64,000 nt of DNA from Asaia platycodi JCM 25414 (GCF_000614545.1 NZ_BAKW01000005.1:62001-126000); one strand, 5' to 3'. Shown: positions 53,048-62,875, counted from the stretch's first letter. The notes: generated from the sequence alone by a model not told the origin. Numbers and translations are program-made.

Positions 53048-53524
53048 TCAGGCTACGTTGTCGATCTTTTCGCGACCGCGGCGCACTTCGTCAGCGACGA
53101 CGCGACCGGCCTGGAACAGACGCTGCATGACCGGAATCGTGAGATTCGGGTCGCAGGCGCCGCACATGAACACGTCAACAGCGGCGAAATTGCGCTCGGG
53201 CCAGGTGTGGATCGAAATATGGCTCTCGGCCAGTACGATCACGCCCGACACGCCACCATTGGGCGTGAAGTGATGGAAGTGGCTGTGCAGGATCGTCGCC
53301 CCTGCGGTAACCGCGGCTTCGCAAAGCGTGGCATCGATCGATGCAGGATCGTCCAGATTCTTGGCGTCCCAGAAATCGATCAGCAGGTGATGACCGGCGA
53401 AGCGTTCACCATCACGCTCAATAAAGTAATCCTTGCACACCTCTTCATGAGATGTGTTCGATGCGACAGTCTGGTTATCTCTCGGGAGTCCCGATACCAT
53501 CCCCAGTTGAGCAAGTGCGTTCAT
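53048..53524 (-). CDS. speD: S-adenosylmethionine decarboxylase proenzyme (bacterial class 1B type)
   Basis: An intact proenzyme of about 158 residues. Autocleavage occurs at Glu100-Ser101 in VLAESHISIHTWPE, where Ser101 becomes the pyruvoyl group. The catalytic Cys is in DVFMCGACDPN. GAGG lies 7 bases before ATG 53524. It has an N-terminal extension of about 25 residues relative to short SpeD proteins. It supplies dcSAM to SpeE. Confidence 0.95.
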   Translation of the reverse strand: MNALAQLGMVSGLPRDNQTVASNTSHEEVCKDYFIERDGERFAGHHLLIDFWDAKNLDDPASIDATLCEAAVTAGATILHSHFHHFTPNGGVSGVIVLAESHISIHTWPERNFAAVDVFMCGACDPNLTIPVMQRLFQAGRVVADEVRRGREKIDNVA

Positions 53525-53668
53525 CACGTACCTCTAAACCAGTAGACAGCCTGTTGGGCAACATGCCCCCTTGGGCCAAGGCCGCGCAATTAAAGGTCAT
53601 ACCCCCCGGATGCAAGAAGTTTTTGCACCCGGTCATCGTATTTTCATCAAACGGTCAGATCTGGACTG

Positions 53669-53983
53669 TTATCCGCGCACGATACGAAAGGCACCGAAAA
53701 ACTCGACACTGACGATCAGAGGGGCACAGGCCTCGTCAAGCGCGGCAAAGGCTTCGGGATGATCGGTCTTGAATTCAAGATAGGCCTTATAGGACGCCCA
53801 TTCGTCGATCGCGATGTACCGACCGGTCTGCATCACGTCGGCAATGAGTTTTGTCCCCCGATAGGCGGGCTCGTTGCGAAAAAGCCGTGCCCATGGGCCT
53901 TCAGGCCCATAGGTCGATTCGAACGTCTCGATCTGGCTTGGAACGACAGCGTAGCTTCGGACGATCTCGCAGTTCACGTCCAT
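53669..53983 (-). CDS. Antibiotic biosynthesis monooxygenase (ABM)-like small protein
   Basis: 104 residues with the dimeric ferredoxin-like ABM pattern: VRSYAVVPSQIETFESTYGPEGPWARLFRNEPAYRGTKLI, IDEWASYKAYLEFKTDHPEAFAALDE and a terminal VEFFGAFRIV strand. The ATG shares one base with the aldolase stop (TGATG), so it is translationally coupled to fba. Enzymatic function is not provable from sequence; many relatives are stress-related or act on quinones. Confidence 0.72.
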   Translation of the reverse strand: MDVNCEIVRSYAVVPSQIETFESTYGPEGPWARLFRNEPAYRGTKLIADVMQTGRYIAIDEWASYKAYLEFKTDHPEAFAALDEACAPLIVSVEFFGAFRIVRG

Positions 53984-55091
53984 CAGCCTTTTGTGGCGAT
54001 CGATCTGTCCTTGGAGCCCAGATCGGCAAAGGCCTCTTCCAGACGGTCCACAATGCTCTTCTCACCGACGCGGAGCCATTTGCGCGGATCATAGAACTTC
54101 TTGTAGGGCGCGTCGGTCTCGGGGTCGATCTGATGCAGGAAGGCTTTGGGGTGGTCGAGCACGTATTGGCCGATACCGTTGGCAAAGGCGAACTGGACAT
54201 CGGTATCGATGTTCATCTTGAACACGCCATAGGAGACGGCAGCGGTGATCTTGTCCTTCTCCGAGCCCGAACCACCGTGGAAGACGAGGGCGAGCGGTTT
54301 GGGACCGAGACCGGTCTTTTCTGCCACGTGCTCCTGCGAGTGGAGCAGAATCTCGGGGCGAAGCTGCACATTGCCCGGCTTGTAGACGCCATGAACATTG
54401 CCGAAAGAGGCCGCGACCGTCACATGGCCGAGCGGCGAGAGGCGGTTCCAGGCGACCAGGACATCTTCGGGCTGGGTGTAAAGATGGGCATTGTCTTCAT
54501 GATCTTCGAGATCATGGCCAACACCATCTTCCTCACCGCCGGTGACGCCAAGTTCGATTTCGAGACTGATGCCGAGCTTGGCCATGCGAGGCAGCAGACG
54601 GGCGCATTCGGCCAGATTGTCTTCCAGAGGTTCGGCAGACAGATCGAGCATATGGGACGAGAAGAGCGGCGGGCGACCGGCAGCGACTTCTGCCTCGCTC
54701 AGATCGAGCAGGCCTTCAACCCAGGGGATAAGTTTGCGATCGGCGTGATCGGTATGGAGAATGACGCAGATGCCATATTCCCTGGCAAGAAGATGGACAT
54801 GGCGCGCATGGCAGCCGCGCCGAGAACGCGGGCCTTGTGCTGGTCGGCCAGGCCTTCTCCGGCATAGAAACGGGCGCCTCCGTTGGAGCACTGCACGATG
54901 ACATCCGAGTTGTTGCGGGCGGCTGCTTCGAGAACGGCATTCACGCTGTCGGTGCCGACAACATTGATGGCCGGCAAGGCATAACCACCCGCCTTGCAGG
55001 CCTCGATCAGGGCAAGATAGTCATCACCGGTGACAACTCCCGGGGGCAGGGCTCGGCTGGGGCGCGACGCATTCGGGCTTGTAGGGGTCAT
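53983..55091 (-). CDS. fba: Class II fructose-1,6-bisphosphate aldolase (one frameshift)
   Basis: About 369 residues, similar in length and motifs to E. coli FbaA. The start is ATG 55091 (MTPTSPNASRPSRALPPGVV). Motifs: ALPAINVVGTDSVNAVLEAAARN, the zinc ligands in VILHTDHADRK, ELGVTGGEEDG, GNVHGVYKPGNVQL and FHGGSGSEKD, and MNIDTDVQFAF. One missing base near 54803 (AAMRA / HVHLLAREYG) splits it. It catalyses reversible aldol cleavage in glycolysis and gluconeogenesis. Confidence 0.92.
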
Positions 55092-55243
55092 AATGATCTC
55101 ATGTCTCTGATAACGGGTCGTCACGTCTATTTTATCGCTATCTGACAAAGCCGTGCCTAGACCTTTCATGGACACATTGAAGTCATTCTCGTTGCAGAAC
55201 CGCAGGATCAACGCGGTTTCACCAGTTTGCCCTTGCACTGATC

Positions 55244-55255
55244 GACCGTTCGGTC
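55244..55255. promoter_or_regulatory. Inverted repeat GACCGTTCGGTC, candidate TetR operator
   Basis: A GACCG-TT-CGGTC dyad, flanked by CTGAT and AG, lies between the divergent fba and tetR genes. Many TetR regulators bind such sites in their own promoter regions, so it may control tetR, fba or both. Based on symmetry and position only. Confidence 0.4.
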
Positions 55256-55336
55256 AGTTTCGGCACCTCTCTCCACGGGAATAATGCGGCATGCGTCCGA
55301 CCCGCTGGTCAGGGACGGGATCAACGCAAGGAACGG

Positions 55337-56032
55337 GTGAGCGGCTTGAAAATGAAAGAAGAGATCTCTTTGCCTGCGACTGAACAGCATCAGGAAGAGA
55401 GTGTCTCGTGCAACGCCAAGCGACGCCAGATTCTGGACGGTGCCGAGGCGATCTTTCTCGAATTCGGGTATGAGGGGGCGTCAATGTCCCAGATTGCCTG
55501 CCGCGCCAAGGTATCCAAAGGGACGCTTTACAACCATTTTGAGAACAAGGCCGCTCTCTTCGGGGCGGTGATAGAGGATCTGAGTCGCAGCAAATTTGCA
55601 CCGGTTCTCTGCCAGAGCGATCTGTCTGCGGTGACATGCGCTGAGGCATTTTCTCAACTCGCCGAGCGCTTCATTCGTATTCTGCTGCAGCCCGGACCGC
55701 TACGGTTGTACCGGATTATCGTCTCGGAGGCCCCGCATTTCCCCGATCTTGCCGATACCTTCTGGCGGTACGGTTTTGGCAAAACGTTGAATACGCTCAC
55801 CCAGTGGGTGGAACATTGGATAGAGCGCGGTGCAATCAGTGCTGATGACCCCGTCTTTGCTGCAGAGCAGTTTATGGCGCTGTGTCAGACACGTCTCGTC
55901 CAGCGCAAGCGTTTCGAACTGCCTATCGATAATAGTGACGAGCAAATCCGGTTTGTGGCAGGCCGCGTGGGCCAGGCCTTCGTCGCGATTTACGGGAACA
56001 CTACCGAGCGCGCTGCGTCAGGACTGTCGTAG
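55337..56032 (+). CDS. TetR/AcrR-family transcriptional regulator
   Basis: 231 residues. The N-terminal HTH is RRQILDGAEAIFLEFGYEGASMSQIACRAKVSKGTLYNHFENKAALF, a textbook TetR pattern. The C-terminal ligand domain includes FRIILLQ-type helices and LADTFWRYGFGKTLNTL, as in the AcrR/AefR-like branch. GTG 55337 has AAGGA 5 bases upstream; ATG 55352 is the alternative. Divergent from fba. Target genes unknown. Confidence 0.87.
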   Translation: MSGLKMKEEISLPATEQHQEESVSCNAKRRQILDGAEAIFLEFGYEGASMSQIACRAKVSKGTLYNHFENKAALFGAVIEDLSRSKFAPVLCQSDLSAVTCAEAFSQLAERFIRILLQPGPLRLYRIIVSEAPHFPDLADTFWRYGFGKTLNTLTQWVEHWIERGAISADDPVFAAEQFMALCQTRLVQRKRFELPIDNSDEQIRFVAGRVGQAFVAIYGNTTERAASGLS

Positions 56033-56164
56033 AAACTGGATTGCTTGGCGGGCAAGGCTCTGTTTGAGGCGTTGACTCCGGTTCTGGCGCCGGAAGTGAT
56101 TTCAAAAAACGTGCAGCAGCGTTTATAGCGGACGGCATAACGCCCCCGCATAAAGTGTTGCCTC

Positions 56165-56956
56165 ATGTCTTGGTCCCGTCTTCGGCTTTTTGGACTTATC
56201 ATTTCTTTGGGGATGGTCGCCTCGACAGAAAGGGGCGCCGTGGCAGGCGTGCCCGTACCGGTGGACCAGGCCGAAATACTGGCCGTTTTACCGCATGATC
56301 CGACCTCATTTACCGAAGGGCTTTTCTACCAGGATAGTGTTTTCTTCGAGAGCACCGGGCGAGTAGGCCACTCCGTCATACGCAAGGTCGTGCCCGAGAC
56401 CGGAAAGGTCCTGGCGGAGAGTGTTCTTCCTGACGGATATTTCGGTGAGGGGATCGTCGCCTGGCATGACAGGTTGATCAGCCTGACCTGGCGCAGCGGA
56501 AAAGGCTTTGTCTGGAGCTATCCCGCCCTAGCCAGAATCGGGAGTTTTCCGTACTCGGGTGAAGGCTGGGGTCTGACGCATGACGATCGGACGCTCATTA
56601 TGTCTGATGGAACGTCCTGTCTGAGGCGCCTCGACCCTGTGACGCTTCATGTCCTGGCAAAGCTTTGTGTAACAGCGGCTGGCATGCCTGTAAGAAGACT
56701 GAATGAACTTGAATATATCCACGGCGAGATATGGGCGAATATATGGATGACACCGCAAATAGCTAGAATCGATCCCGTAACGGGTGAAGTGAAGTCGTGG
56801 CTCGATCTTACTGCGTTGCAAGAAAATGTTAACTCGTTCGATCCGGATGCTGTCGCCAACGGGATCGCTTATGACCATGAAAATGATAGGTTATTCGTCA
56901 CGGGAAAATACTGGCCTAGTGTATACCAGATTAAATTTCCTGACCGCAAACACTGA
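56165..56956 (+). CDS. Glutaminyl-peptide cyclotransferase, beta-propeller type
   Basis: 263 residues with an N-terminal signal segment ending near AVAG. The five-bladed propeller pattern of plant-type/bacterial QC is visible: LPHDPTSFTEGLFYQDSVFFESTGRVGHS, FGEGIVAWHDRLISLTWRSG, SGEGWGLTHDDRTLIMSDGTS, LNELEYIHGEIWANIW and NGIAYDHENDRLFVTGKYWPSVYQI. It forms N-terminal pyroglutamate on exported peptides. The 3' third is AT-richer than neighbouring genes (56680-56960), a hint of different ancestry. Confidence 0.87.
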   Translation: MSWSRLRLFGLIISLGMVASTERGAVAGVPVPVDQAEILAVLPHDPTSFTEGLFYQDSVFFESTGRVGHSVIRKVVPETGKVLAESVLPDGYFGEGIVAWHDRLISLTWRSGKGFVWSYPALARIGSFPYSGEGWGLTHDDRTLIMSDGTSCLRRLDPVTLHVLAKLCVTAAGMPVRRLNELEYIHGEIWANIWMTPQIARIDPVTGEVKSWLDLTALQENVNSFDPDAVANGIAYDHENDRLFVTGKYWPSVYQIKFPDRKH

Positions 56957-57137
56957 TTTTATTTTCAATCGGAACTTCTTCAGTCTTGATTACATAGATG
57001 TGACTGAAAAACGCAGATAATGGTTTATCAGACCACGAATAACGCTATGAGATGCTCTGGCACCCCTTGTGGAGCAGATTGAACCTTTGAATTGAACGAG
57101 AAGTCCTTAAAATATTCGAGGCACCGTTCATGACGAA

Positions 57138-57924
57138 ATGGAGCGGCACGTGGCATATTCGGATCAAGATTGGCCCCAGGGTACACAAACCCTTGGTCGT
57201 GGTCTCTCAATCATCCTGGCCGTCAAGGCTGGGGTTGACACGCTTTCCGAATTGGCTCTCGAAATCGGGTGTACACGCAGCACAACGCAACGGCTTACGG
57301 CAGCCTGTTGCAACAGGGCTGGCTGCGCCTGAAATCGACCGGTCGCTATGGTCTGGGCGAGAAACTGACCACTTTGACCGTACAGGCCCAGACGGCCTCA
57401 CCGCTTCTTGGCCTGGCCGCCCCCATGCTGCAAAGCCTGAACGAGATTACCGGCAAGATGGTCCATCTTGGCGTACGTTCCGATAGTCATGTCATCTATC
57501 TCATGCGCCTCGAGGGGCGTCACCCGCTCACTCTGCGCACGCGCATGGGTCAGCATGTTCCCCTCGCGCGTACAGGCACGGGCCGTGCCCTGATTCTCGA
57601 TGAGAGCGAAAGCGACTGGGCACGGTTCTATCGCACCAGCTATCGCCACATGCCTGCCGGTCTGCCGAGCTGGATCAACCGAATGCGTTTTTATCGCGCC
57701 TCGGATTGCGTGTTCGATCTGGAAGATGACGAGATCGGTATTCACTGTGTGGCAGCGCCTGTGCGTGATGCAACTGGGGCGATTGTGGCGTCGATCAGCG
57801 TGACCGAGCGCGCTGGCGAGATGCCGCTCATGCGCATGAAGCGATTGCCCCTCAGATCTGCAAGACAGCCTCTCAGCTTTCAGCGAAACTGGGCTGGCAT
57901 GAACTGAGCGACGTCGCAGACTAG
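57138..57924 (+). CDS. IclR-family transcriptional regulator (two frameshifts)
   Basis: About 262 residues. The HTH part has GTQTLGRGLSIILAVKAGVDTLSELALEIGCTRSTTQRLTAAL. One base is missing near 57300, after which LLQQGWLRLKSTGRYGLGEKL follows. The effector domain contains MVHLGVRSDSHVIYLMRLEG and GTGRALIL. A second indel near 57825 (ERAGE / AAHAHEAIAPQICKTASQL) leads to the stop TAG at 57922-57924. Regulated genes are not evident; no catabolic genes are adjacent. Confidence 0.8.
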
Positions 57925-58021
57925 GCGAGGGTCTTTGGGCGCCTCGGAACTTTCGAAGCGCCTGCAATAGCATCACGGTTCGTTCTGGCGACAGGATACC
58001 GTGGTGTTGCTCAGAATGTGG

Positions 58022-58360
58022 TCAGTAATGCGCGTGCAGCGACAGCATGACGAGCTGGCGTAGCGCGGGTACGACGAGATATTGCAGCCCCAGCAAGACA
58101 GCCAGAGGGCTGAGATCAAGCATGCCGAATTGCGGCAGGATCGAACGTACGGGGTTGAGAACAGGCTCGACGATTCGCCCGAGAAAAATTGCGACGTTAT
58201 AGACGAAGCGGTTGCTCGGATCGAGAATTCGGAAACCCAGCAACATGCTCATGACGCAATACAGGATCAGCGCCCAGGTGAAGAGCTGAATCAGCACCAT
58301 GATGATGTTGTAGAGGGTGAGAATCAGCAAGTCCGGTCTCTCTGCAAAAAGGCAAGGCAC
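58022..58360 (-). CDS. YggT-family integral membrane protein
   Basis: 112 residues with two TM hairpin segments: YNIIMVLIQLFTWALILYCVMSMLLGF and the second YggT half with VEPVLNPVRSILPQFGMLDLSPLAVLLGLQYLVV. The E-P-x-x-x-P-x-R-x-x-x-P motif is characteristic. The start at 58360 adds about nine residues before LLILTLYN; a TTG at 58333 could be the true start. Role unknown; the family is linked to cell division and osmotic protection in other bacteria. Confidence 0.83.
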   Translation of the reverse strand: MPCLFAERPDLLILTLYNIIMVLIQLFTWALILYCVMSMLLGFRILDPSNRFVYNVAIFLGRIVEPVLNPVRSILPQFGMLDLSPLAVLLGLQYLVVPALRQLVMLSLHAHY

Positions 58361-58463
58361 TTCTTCTAGCGCCTGTCATGGGTCTCGCACAACTCGACCC
58401 CGGCATTACAGGCCGTCAATCTTGACTTTGACCTGAATCCGTGTAGCTTCCGTCGCGTTCCGT

Positions 58464-58539
58464 GGGGCTGTAGCTCAGATGGGAGAGCGCCTCGTTCGCA
58501 ATGAGGAGGTCAGGGGTTCGATTCCCCTCAGCTCCACCA
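58464..58539 (+). tRNA. tRNA-Ala(CGC)
   Basis: A complete 76-base tRNA. Acceptor GGGGCTG pairs with CAGCTCC. The D-arm is AGCTCAGATGGGAGAGC. The anticodon arm is CCTCG / TTCGCAA / TGAGG, giving anticodon CGC. The T-arm is GGGG-TTCGATT-CCCC, with encoded CCA ending at 58539. It reads GCG alanine codons. Confidence 0.96.
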
Positions 58540-58592
58540 CGGAACCCTTTCCTGACCCGCTGATACGCAATCATCTTTTCGATTTTCTGGCC

Positions 58593-59517
58593 TCAGCGCA
58601 CCCAGACGCGGCCCGCGCTCAGCGAAACCCAGATATCGTGTTGGGCAAACCAGTCAGCACCGAGCAGCATATCGACATTATCGCGCATGTCAGACACTGT
58701 CAGGACCGGGTTTTCCCATATCGGGTTACCGTTTCCGGGCGTCTCTTCTTCAAGATGCAACGCATGGAAGTGGTGCCAGTGATACCAGCGTGCATTGAGA
58801 TCGACCCCACTGGTCACGCCGCCAGGTCCTGACGTAGAGTCTCATCCGTAATGCCCATTGCATGGGCAAAGCGTCGCGAAAGAATGTGAGAGCGTGCGCC
58901 GCTGTCGAGCAGTGCGGTGCCGTCATGGCCATCGAGCGTAAAGGAAACGTTCAGCCGCGTACCCTCGCGTCTGGCCTTCAGCGTCGTATAGCCTGGCTTC
59001 CATGACGGCGCGATCGCGCAATGGCCGTTCTGTACAGCAGGGCGCCAGAGAGTAAGACGCTGATGGGGCACGTCGAATTCGAGATCGAAATGCTGCAACA
59101 GATCGACCCCCATCAGACCGGCAATGGGGGGAGTCAAAATCGGCAGGCCCGGCAAGGCACCGAGCGGGATCGAGCGCTGACCCAGAGGGATAATGCCGAG
59201 CGACAGGGCGCGTATCAGCATGTTCGGGGCCAGCTGGCCCCGGCCATTCGGGCCCTGAATGACCGTTGCATGGGCAGGGTCGGGTGTCAGATGCAGGGCG
59301 GCGGCAGCTCGGGCGTGATCAGGCTGCCTTCGGATCCGGTATCGAGAATGAAGCGTGCCTGACGTCCGTCGAGTACGACGGGGGCATTGAGGAACAGCCC
59401 GTCATTATGCAGTGGGATCTCGGCAATACGCTCAGGCACGCAAGGCGTAGCCATGGCGCGAGAGGGCAGAAGACCGGCCATGATCATGGCGAACAGGGCA
59501 AGAGCGGGGCGCAGCAC
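58593..59517 (-). CDS. Secreted retropepsin-like aspartyl protease with two active-site motifs (two frameshifts)
   Basis: About 308 residues. The GTG start at 59517 has AAGGAA 12 bases upstream, inside xerC. The signal peptide is MLRPALALFAMIMAGLLPSRAMA. The first domain has FILDTGSEGSLITPEL; after an indel near 59300 come HLTPDPAHATVIQG and GLMGVDLLQHFDLEFD. The second domain has ALLDSGARSHILSRRFA; after an indel near 58820 it ends MLLGADWFAQHDIWVSLS. Two retropepsin halves in one chain, with DTG and DSG, suggest an intramolecular active dimer. Function unknown. Confidence 0.78.
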
Positions 59518-60458
59518 TTGTTCTTATTTCCTTGCGCGTGGGTGAGCTGCCAGACGGCAAGGAGATGGTTTTCGTCAGCCAGCGTGTAGTTTTGGGTCGT
59601 AGAAAGGCTGGCATGGCCCAGAAGTTCCTGTATCGCGCGCAGATCGGCGCCGCCTTCCAGAAGATGGGTGGCGAAGGAATGTCTCAGGCTGTGCGGCGTG
59701 GCGCTGGCATCCAGCCCGCTCTGTTCGCGCCAGAGCTGCATCACACGCCGTGCCACGGCAGGCTGCAGACGCTTGCCGCGCAGACCGACGAAAAGCGGCG
59801 CCTCTGGCGTGGGGCACGGATGATGCCTGCGCCAGGCCGCGAGCGCTTTTGCGACATTGGGCAAGAGCGGCACGAGGCGCTCCTTGCCGCCTTTGCCTAT
59901 GACACGCAGGCCGTTCTCCGCTGCACGGTCATGATCGCGCACATCAAGAGACAAGGCCTCGCCTATGCGCAATCCGGCCCCGTAAAGAAGGGTGAACAGA
60001 GCTTCATCGCGCGCAGCGCAGAGCGGATGTTCAGCCAGGGCTGCAATCTCGACAGGGGCCGCACGGGCCACATCGCGTGTGAGAGGGCGGGGCAGGCGCT
60101 TGCGGGTTTTCGGCGCGCTCAACTGGCGCAGCGCTGACGCGCTTACTCCATGGGTGGTGTTGAGATAGCGGGTGAAAGACCGCAGGGCCGAGACCCGTCT
60201 GGCGCGTGAGCGGGCTCGTCCATCGGGCGTGCCGTGCTGTTTTTCGGTCCTGCCTGCGTCATAAGCCAGCCAGGCCCGGAAATCGGCCGTGCGGAGGGCG
60301 GCAAAGACCTTCAGATCGGGCTCCTGCCCCAGATGCTCACCCAGAAAGCCGAGTGCCGATGCCACGTCGTTGCGATAGGCGTACACGGTGTTCGGGCTGG
60401 CGCGCTTCTCATGCGCCAGCCAGTCCAGCCAGTTTTCGAGACACTCATGCATCTGCAT
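59484..60458 (-). CDS. xerC: Tyrosine recombinase XerC
   Basis: An intact 324-residue protein. The N-terminal SAM-like DNA-binding domain has ENWLDWLAHEKRASPNTVYAYRNDV. The catalytic domain has all key residues: Arg in YGAGLRIGEAL, Lys in KGGKERLVPL, HSLRHSFATHLLEGGADLR, His in QELLGHASLSTTQ and Tyr in NYT. It resolves chromosome dimers at dif with XerD. It lies next to and opposite priA, an order seen in several alphaproteobacteria. The last 34 bases overlap the downstream protease gene, so an indel near its end is possible. Confidence 0.92.
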   Translation of the reverse strand: MQMHECLENWLDWLAHEKRASPNTVYAYRNDVASALGFLGEHLGQEPDLKVFAALRTADFRAWLAYDAGRTEKQHGTPDGRARSRARRVSALRSFTRYLNTTHGVSASALRQLSAPKTRKRLPRPLTRDVARAAPVEIAALAEHPLCAARDEALFTLLYGAGLRIGEALSLDVRDHDRAAENGLRVIGKGGKERLVPLLPNVAKALAAWRRHHPCPTPEAPLFVGLRGKRLQPAVARRVMQLWREQSGLDASATPHSLRHSFATHLLEGGADLRAIQELLGHASLSTTQNYTLADENHLLAVWQLTHAQGNKNKCCAPLLPCSP

Positions 60459-60514
60459 GACGGCGGACCTCGTCTCGGTTAAGAGGACAGGGCAAAAGGG
60501 GGCGCTCAGGCAGC

Positions 60515-62747
60515 ATGACGGAACCGAGCTTAATGAAGCCGATGGCAGATGGCGAGAGAGCGGTGCGTGTCAGCGTTCTGCTCCCTCTGCCTTTTCCGAC
60601 GCCGCTCGATTATCTGGCTCCTGAAGGGCATGTTGTGCCCGGCGATCTGGTGAGCGTCCCGCTGGGGCGCCGTCAGGAGACGGGCTGTGTCTGGGATACG
60701 CAAAGCGACGTACCCGCCGATTTCGCTCCGGCGGCGGCGAGGGAGGTCGCCCTTGCCCGACTGAAGCCGATCCTCGGGCGACTCGACATCCCTGCGATTC
60801 CGACCGATCTGCGGCGCTTCATCGACTGGCTGGCGGCCTATACGCTTACCCCTCCAGGCCTTGTGCTGGCCATGGCCATAAGGGCGCGTCACACCCAGCC
60901 GACCCGCGTGCAGCTCGGCTGGGTCAGGGGCGACGCCGATCTCGATGGGCTGCGCATGACAGAAGCCCGACAGCGCGTGCTCGATGCCATAGGAGACGCG
61001 CCGCTCTCGACGGCCGCGCTGACAGAGAAAACAGGCGTTTCTTCCGCAGTGCTGCGCGGCCTCGCCTCGGCGGGTGTGCTGAAAGAAGCGCCGCTCGTCG
61101 TGGCACCGCTTTTTGCGCCTCCCGATTCAGAGTTTCACCCACCTCACCTGTCAACGGAGCAGCGCGAGGCCGCCGATCATCTGTCAGAAGGCGTCAAGGC
61201 GCATCGTTTTGGCGTTACTCTGCTTGAAGGCGTGACCGGATCGGGCAAGACGGAAGTGTATTTCGAAGCTGTGGCTGCCTGTCTCGCTGCCGGGCGGCAA
61301 TGTCTGGTCCTGCTGCCCGAAATCGCACTTTCCACTCAATGGACCGACCGTTTCGCACGCCGCTTCGGGGTTCAGCCCGCTTTGTGGCATTCTGAACTCG
61401 GCGGCAAGAAGCGGCGCGAGACCTGGCATGCCATTGCCCAGGGTCAGGCTGCTGTGGTCGTTGGCGCGCGCTCTGCCCTGTTTCTACCCTTCCCCGATCT
61501 TGGTCTGATTATCGTTGATGAAGAGCACGAATCTGCGTTCAAGCAGGAAGAGGGTGTGACCTATCACGGGCGCGACATGGCCATTGTGCGGGCGCGTCTT
61601 TCTGATGTGCCGGCGGTACTGGTTTCGGCCACACCCAGCCTCGAAACCCTGACCAATGTGGAAAACGGACGCTACCAGCACGTCACCCTCCATAGCCGTC
61701 ATGGCAATGCGACCCTGCCCGATGTCAGGTTGGTCGATATGCGCCGCGCTCCGCCGGAGCGTGGCCAGTTTCTGTCGCCCGAGCTGGTTGCAGCCATCAG
61801 CGCGACCTTCGAGCGTCAGGAACAGGCCATGCTGTTCCTCAATCGTCGCGGCTACGCGCCGCTCACGCTGTGCCGGGCCTGCGGTCATCGTATGGAATGC
61901 CCGAATTGTTCAGCCTGGCTTGTGGAGCATCGCGCGCGTCAGATGCTGACCTGCCATCATTGCGGTCATCACGAGGCGCTGCCCGAAACCTGTCCTTCAT
62001 GCGATGCCGAATCCAGCCTCGTAGCGATTGGCCCCGGTATCGAGCGCGTTCACGAAGAAGCGCGGCTGCATTTTCCCGAGGCGCGTATTCTGGTCATGGC
62101 CTCCGACACGCTCGGCTCGCCCTCAGCGACAGCCGAGGCCGTGCGTCGCATCAGCGATCGCGAGATCGATCTCGTGATCGGTACCCAGATCGTCGCCAAA
62201 GGCTGGCATTTTCCCGATCTGACCCTCGTGGGCGTCGTCGATGCCGATCTCGGGCTGGGCGGGGGCGATTTGCGGGCTGCCGAGCGCACCGTGCAGCTTC
62301 TGCATCAGGTATCCGGTCGTGCCGGCCGTGCCGACAAGCCCGGCACGGTGCTTCTGCAAAGCTATCTGGGCGATCACCCCGTCATGAAGGCCCTCTCTCA
62401 AACGACTATCAGCCTTCATGGAGCAGGAATCGGTGCAGAGAAAACCCGGTTTCTGGCCACCATACGGGCGTCTTGCCGCCCTGATTGTCAGCGCGGATTC
62501 CGCCGAAGCCGCCGATCGTCTCGCTGCCATGCTCGGCGCCAGAGCCCCCGAGCTGCCCGGTACGCAGGTGCTTGGTCCAGCCCCCGCACCTCTGGCGGTT
62601 CTACGCGGTCGCCACCGCCGCCGTCTGCTTTTACGCACCCGGCGCAATGTGGCCGTACAGCCAATCCTGCGGCAGTGGCTCGAGGGTGTGAAGCTGACGA
62701 GTCACGAGCGTATCGACATCGATATCGATCCGATTTCGTTTTTGTAG
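60515..62747 (+). CDS. priA: Primosomal protein N' (replication restart helicase PriA; two frameshifts near 3' end)
   Basis: About 744 residues. The N-terminal 3'-DNA-binding domain (VSVLLPLPFPTPLDYLAPEG) precedes a winged helix, Walker A GVTGSGKTEVYFEA, DEEH in IIVDEEHESAFKQEEG, and four CxxC zinc pairs (CRAC, CPNC, CHHC, CPSC). Helicase motifs IVIGTQIVAKG-type and VSGRAGRADKPG follow. Two indels near 62404 and 62418 (ALSQ / NDYQ / FMEQESVQRKPGFWPPYGRL) move it to the frame ending at 62747. The unshifted frame runs on to 63145 with no homology. It restarts stalled replication forks. Confidence 0.92.
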
Positions 62748-62755
62748 CAAAGATA

Positions 62756-62797
62756 CGGGGCGCTGCCCCGTCCCCCGGAAAGGGGCTCGCCCCTTTC
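62756..62797. repeat. GC-rich palindromic intergenic repeat, copy C
   Basis: CGGGGCGCTGCCCCG (62756-62770) is identical to copy B. It is followed by AAAGGGGC-TC-GCCCCTTT (62779-62796). It lies in the gap between convergent priA and the Cys-rich gene, so it could end both transcripts. Confidence 0.65.
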
Positions 62798-62875
62798 ATC
62801 CCGCATGGAGGGTTTCCGGAGAGCGACGGCCCCTTGACGGGTCGGGAGCGGAGCTTTCTTGTCGGAGAGATTTGC

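Noticed and set aside
59484-60458. XerC-type recombinase as a mobile-element integrase
   Set aside because: Length, motifs and the position beside priA fit the housekeeping XerC; no attachment-site duplication was seen at the nearby tRNA-Ala.
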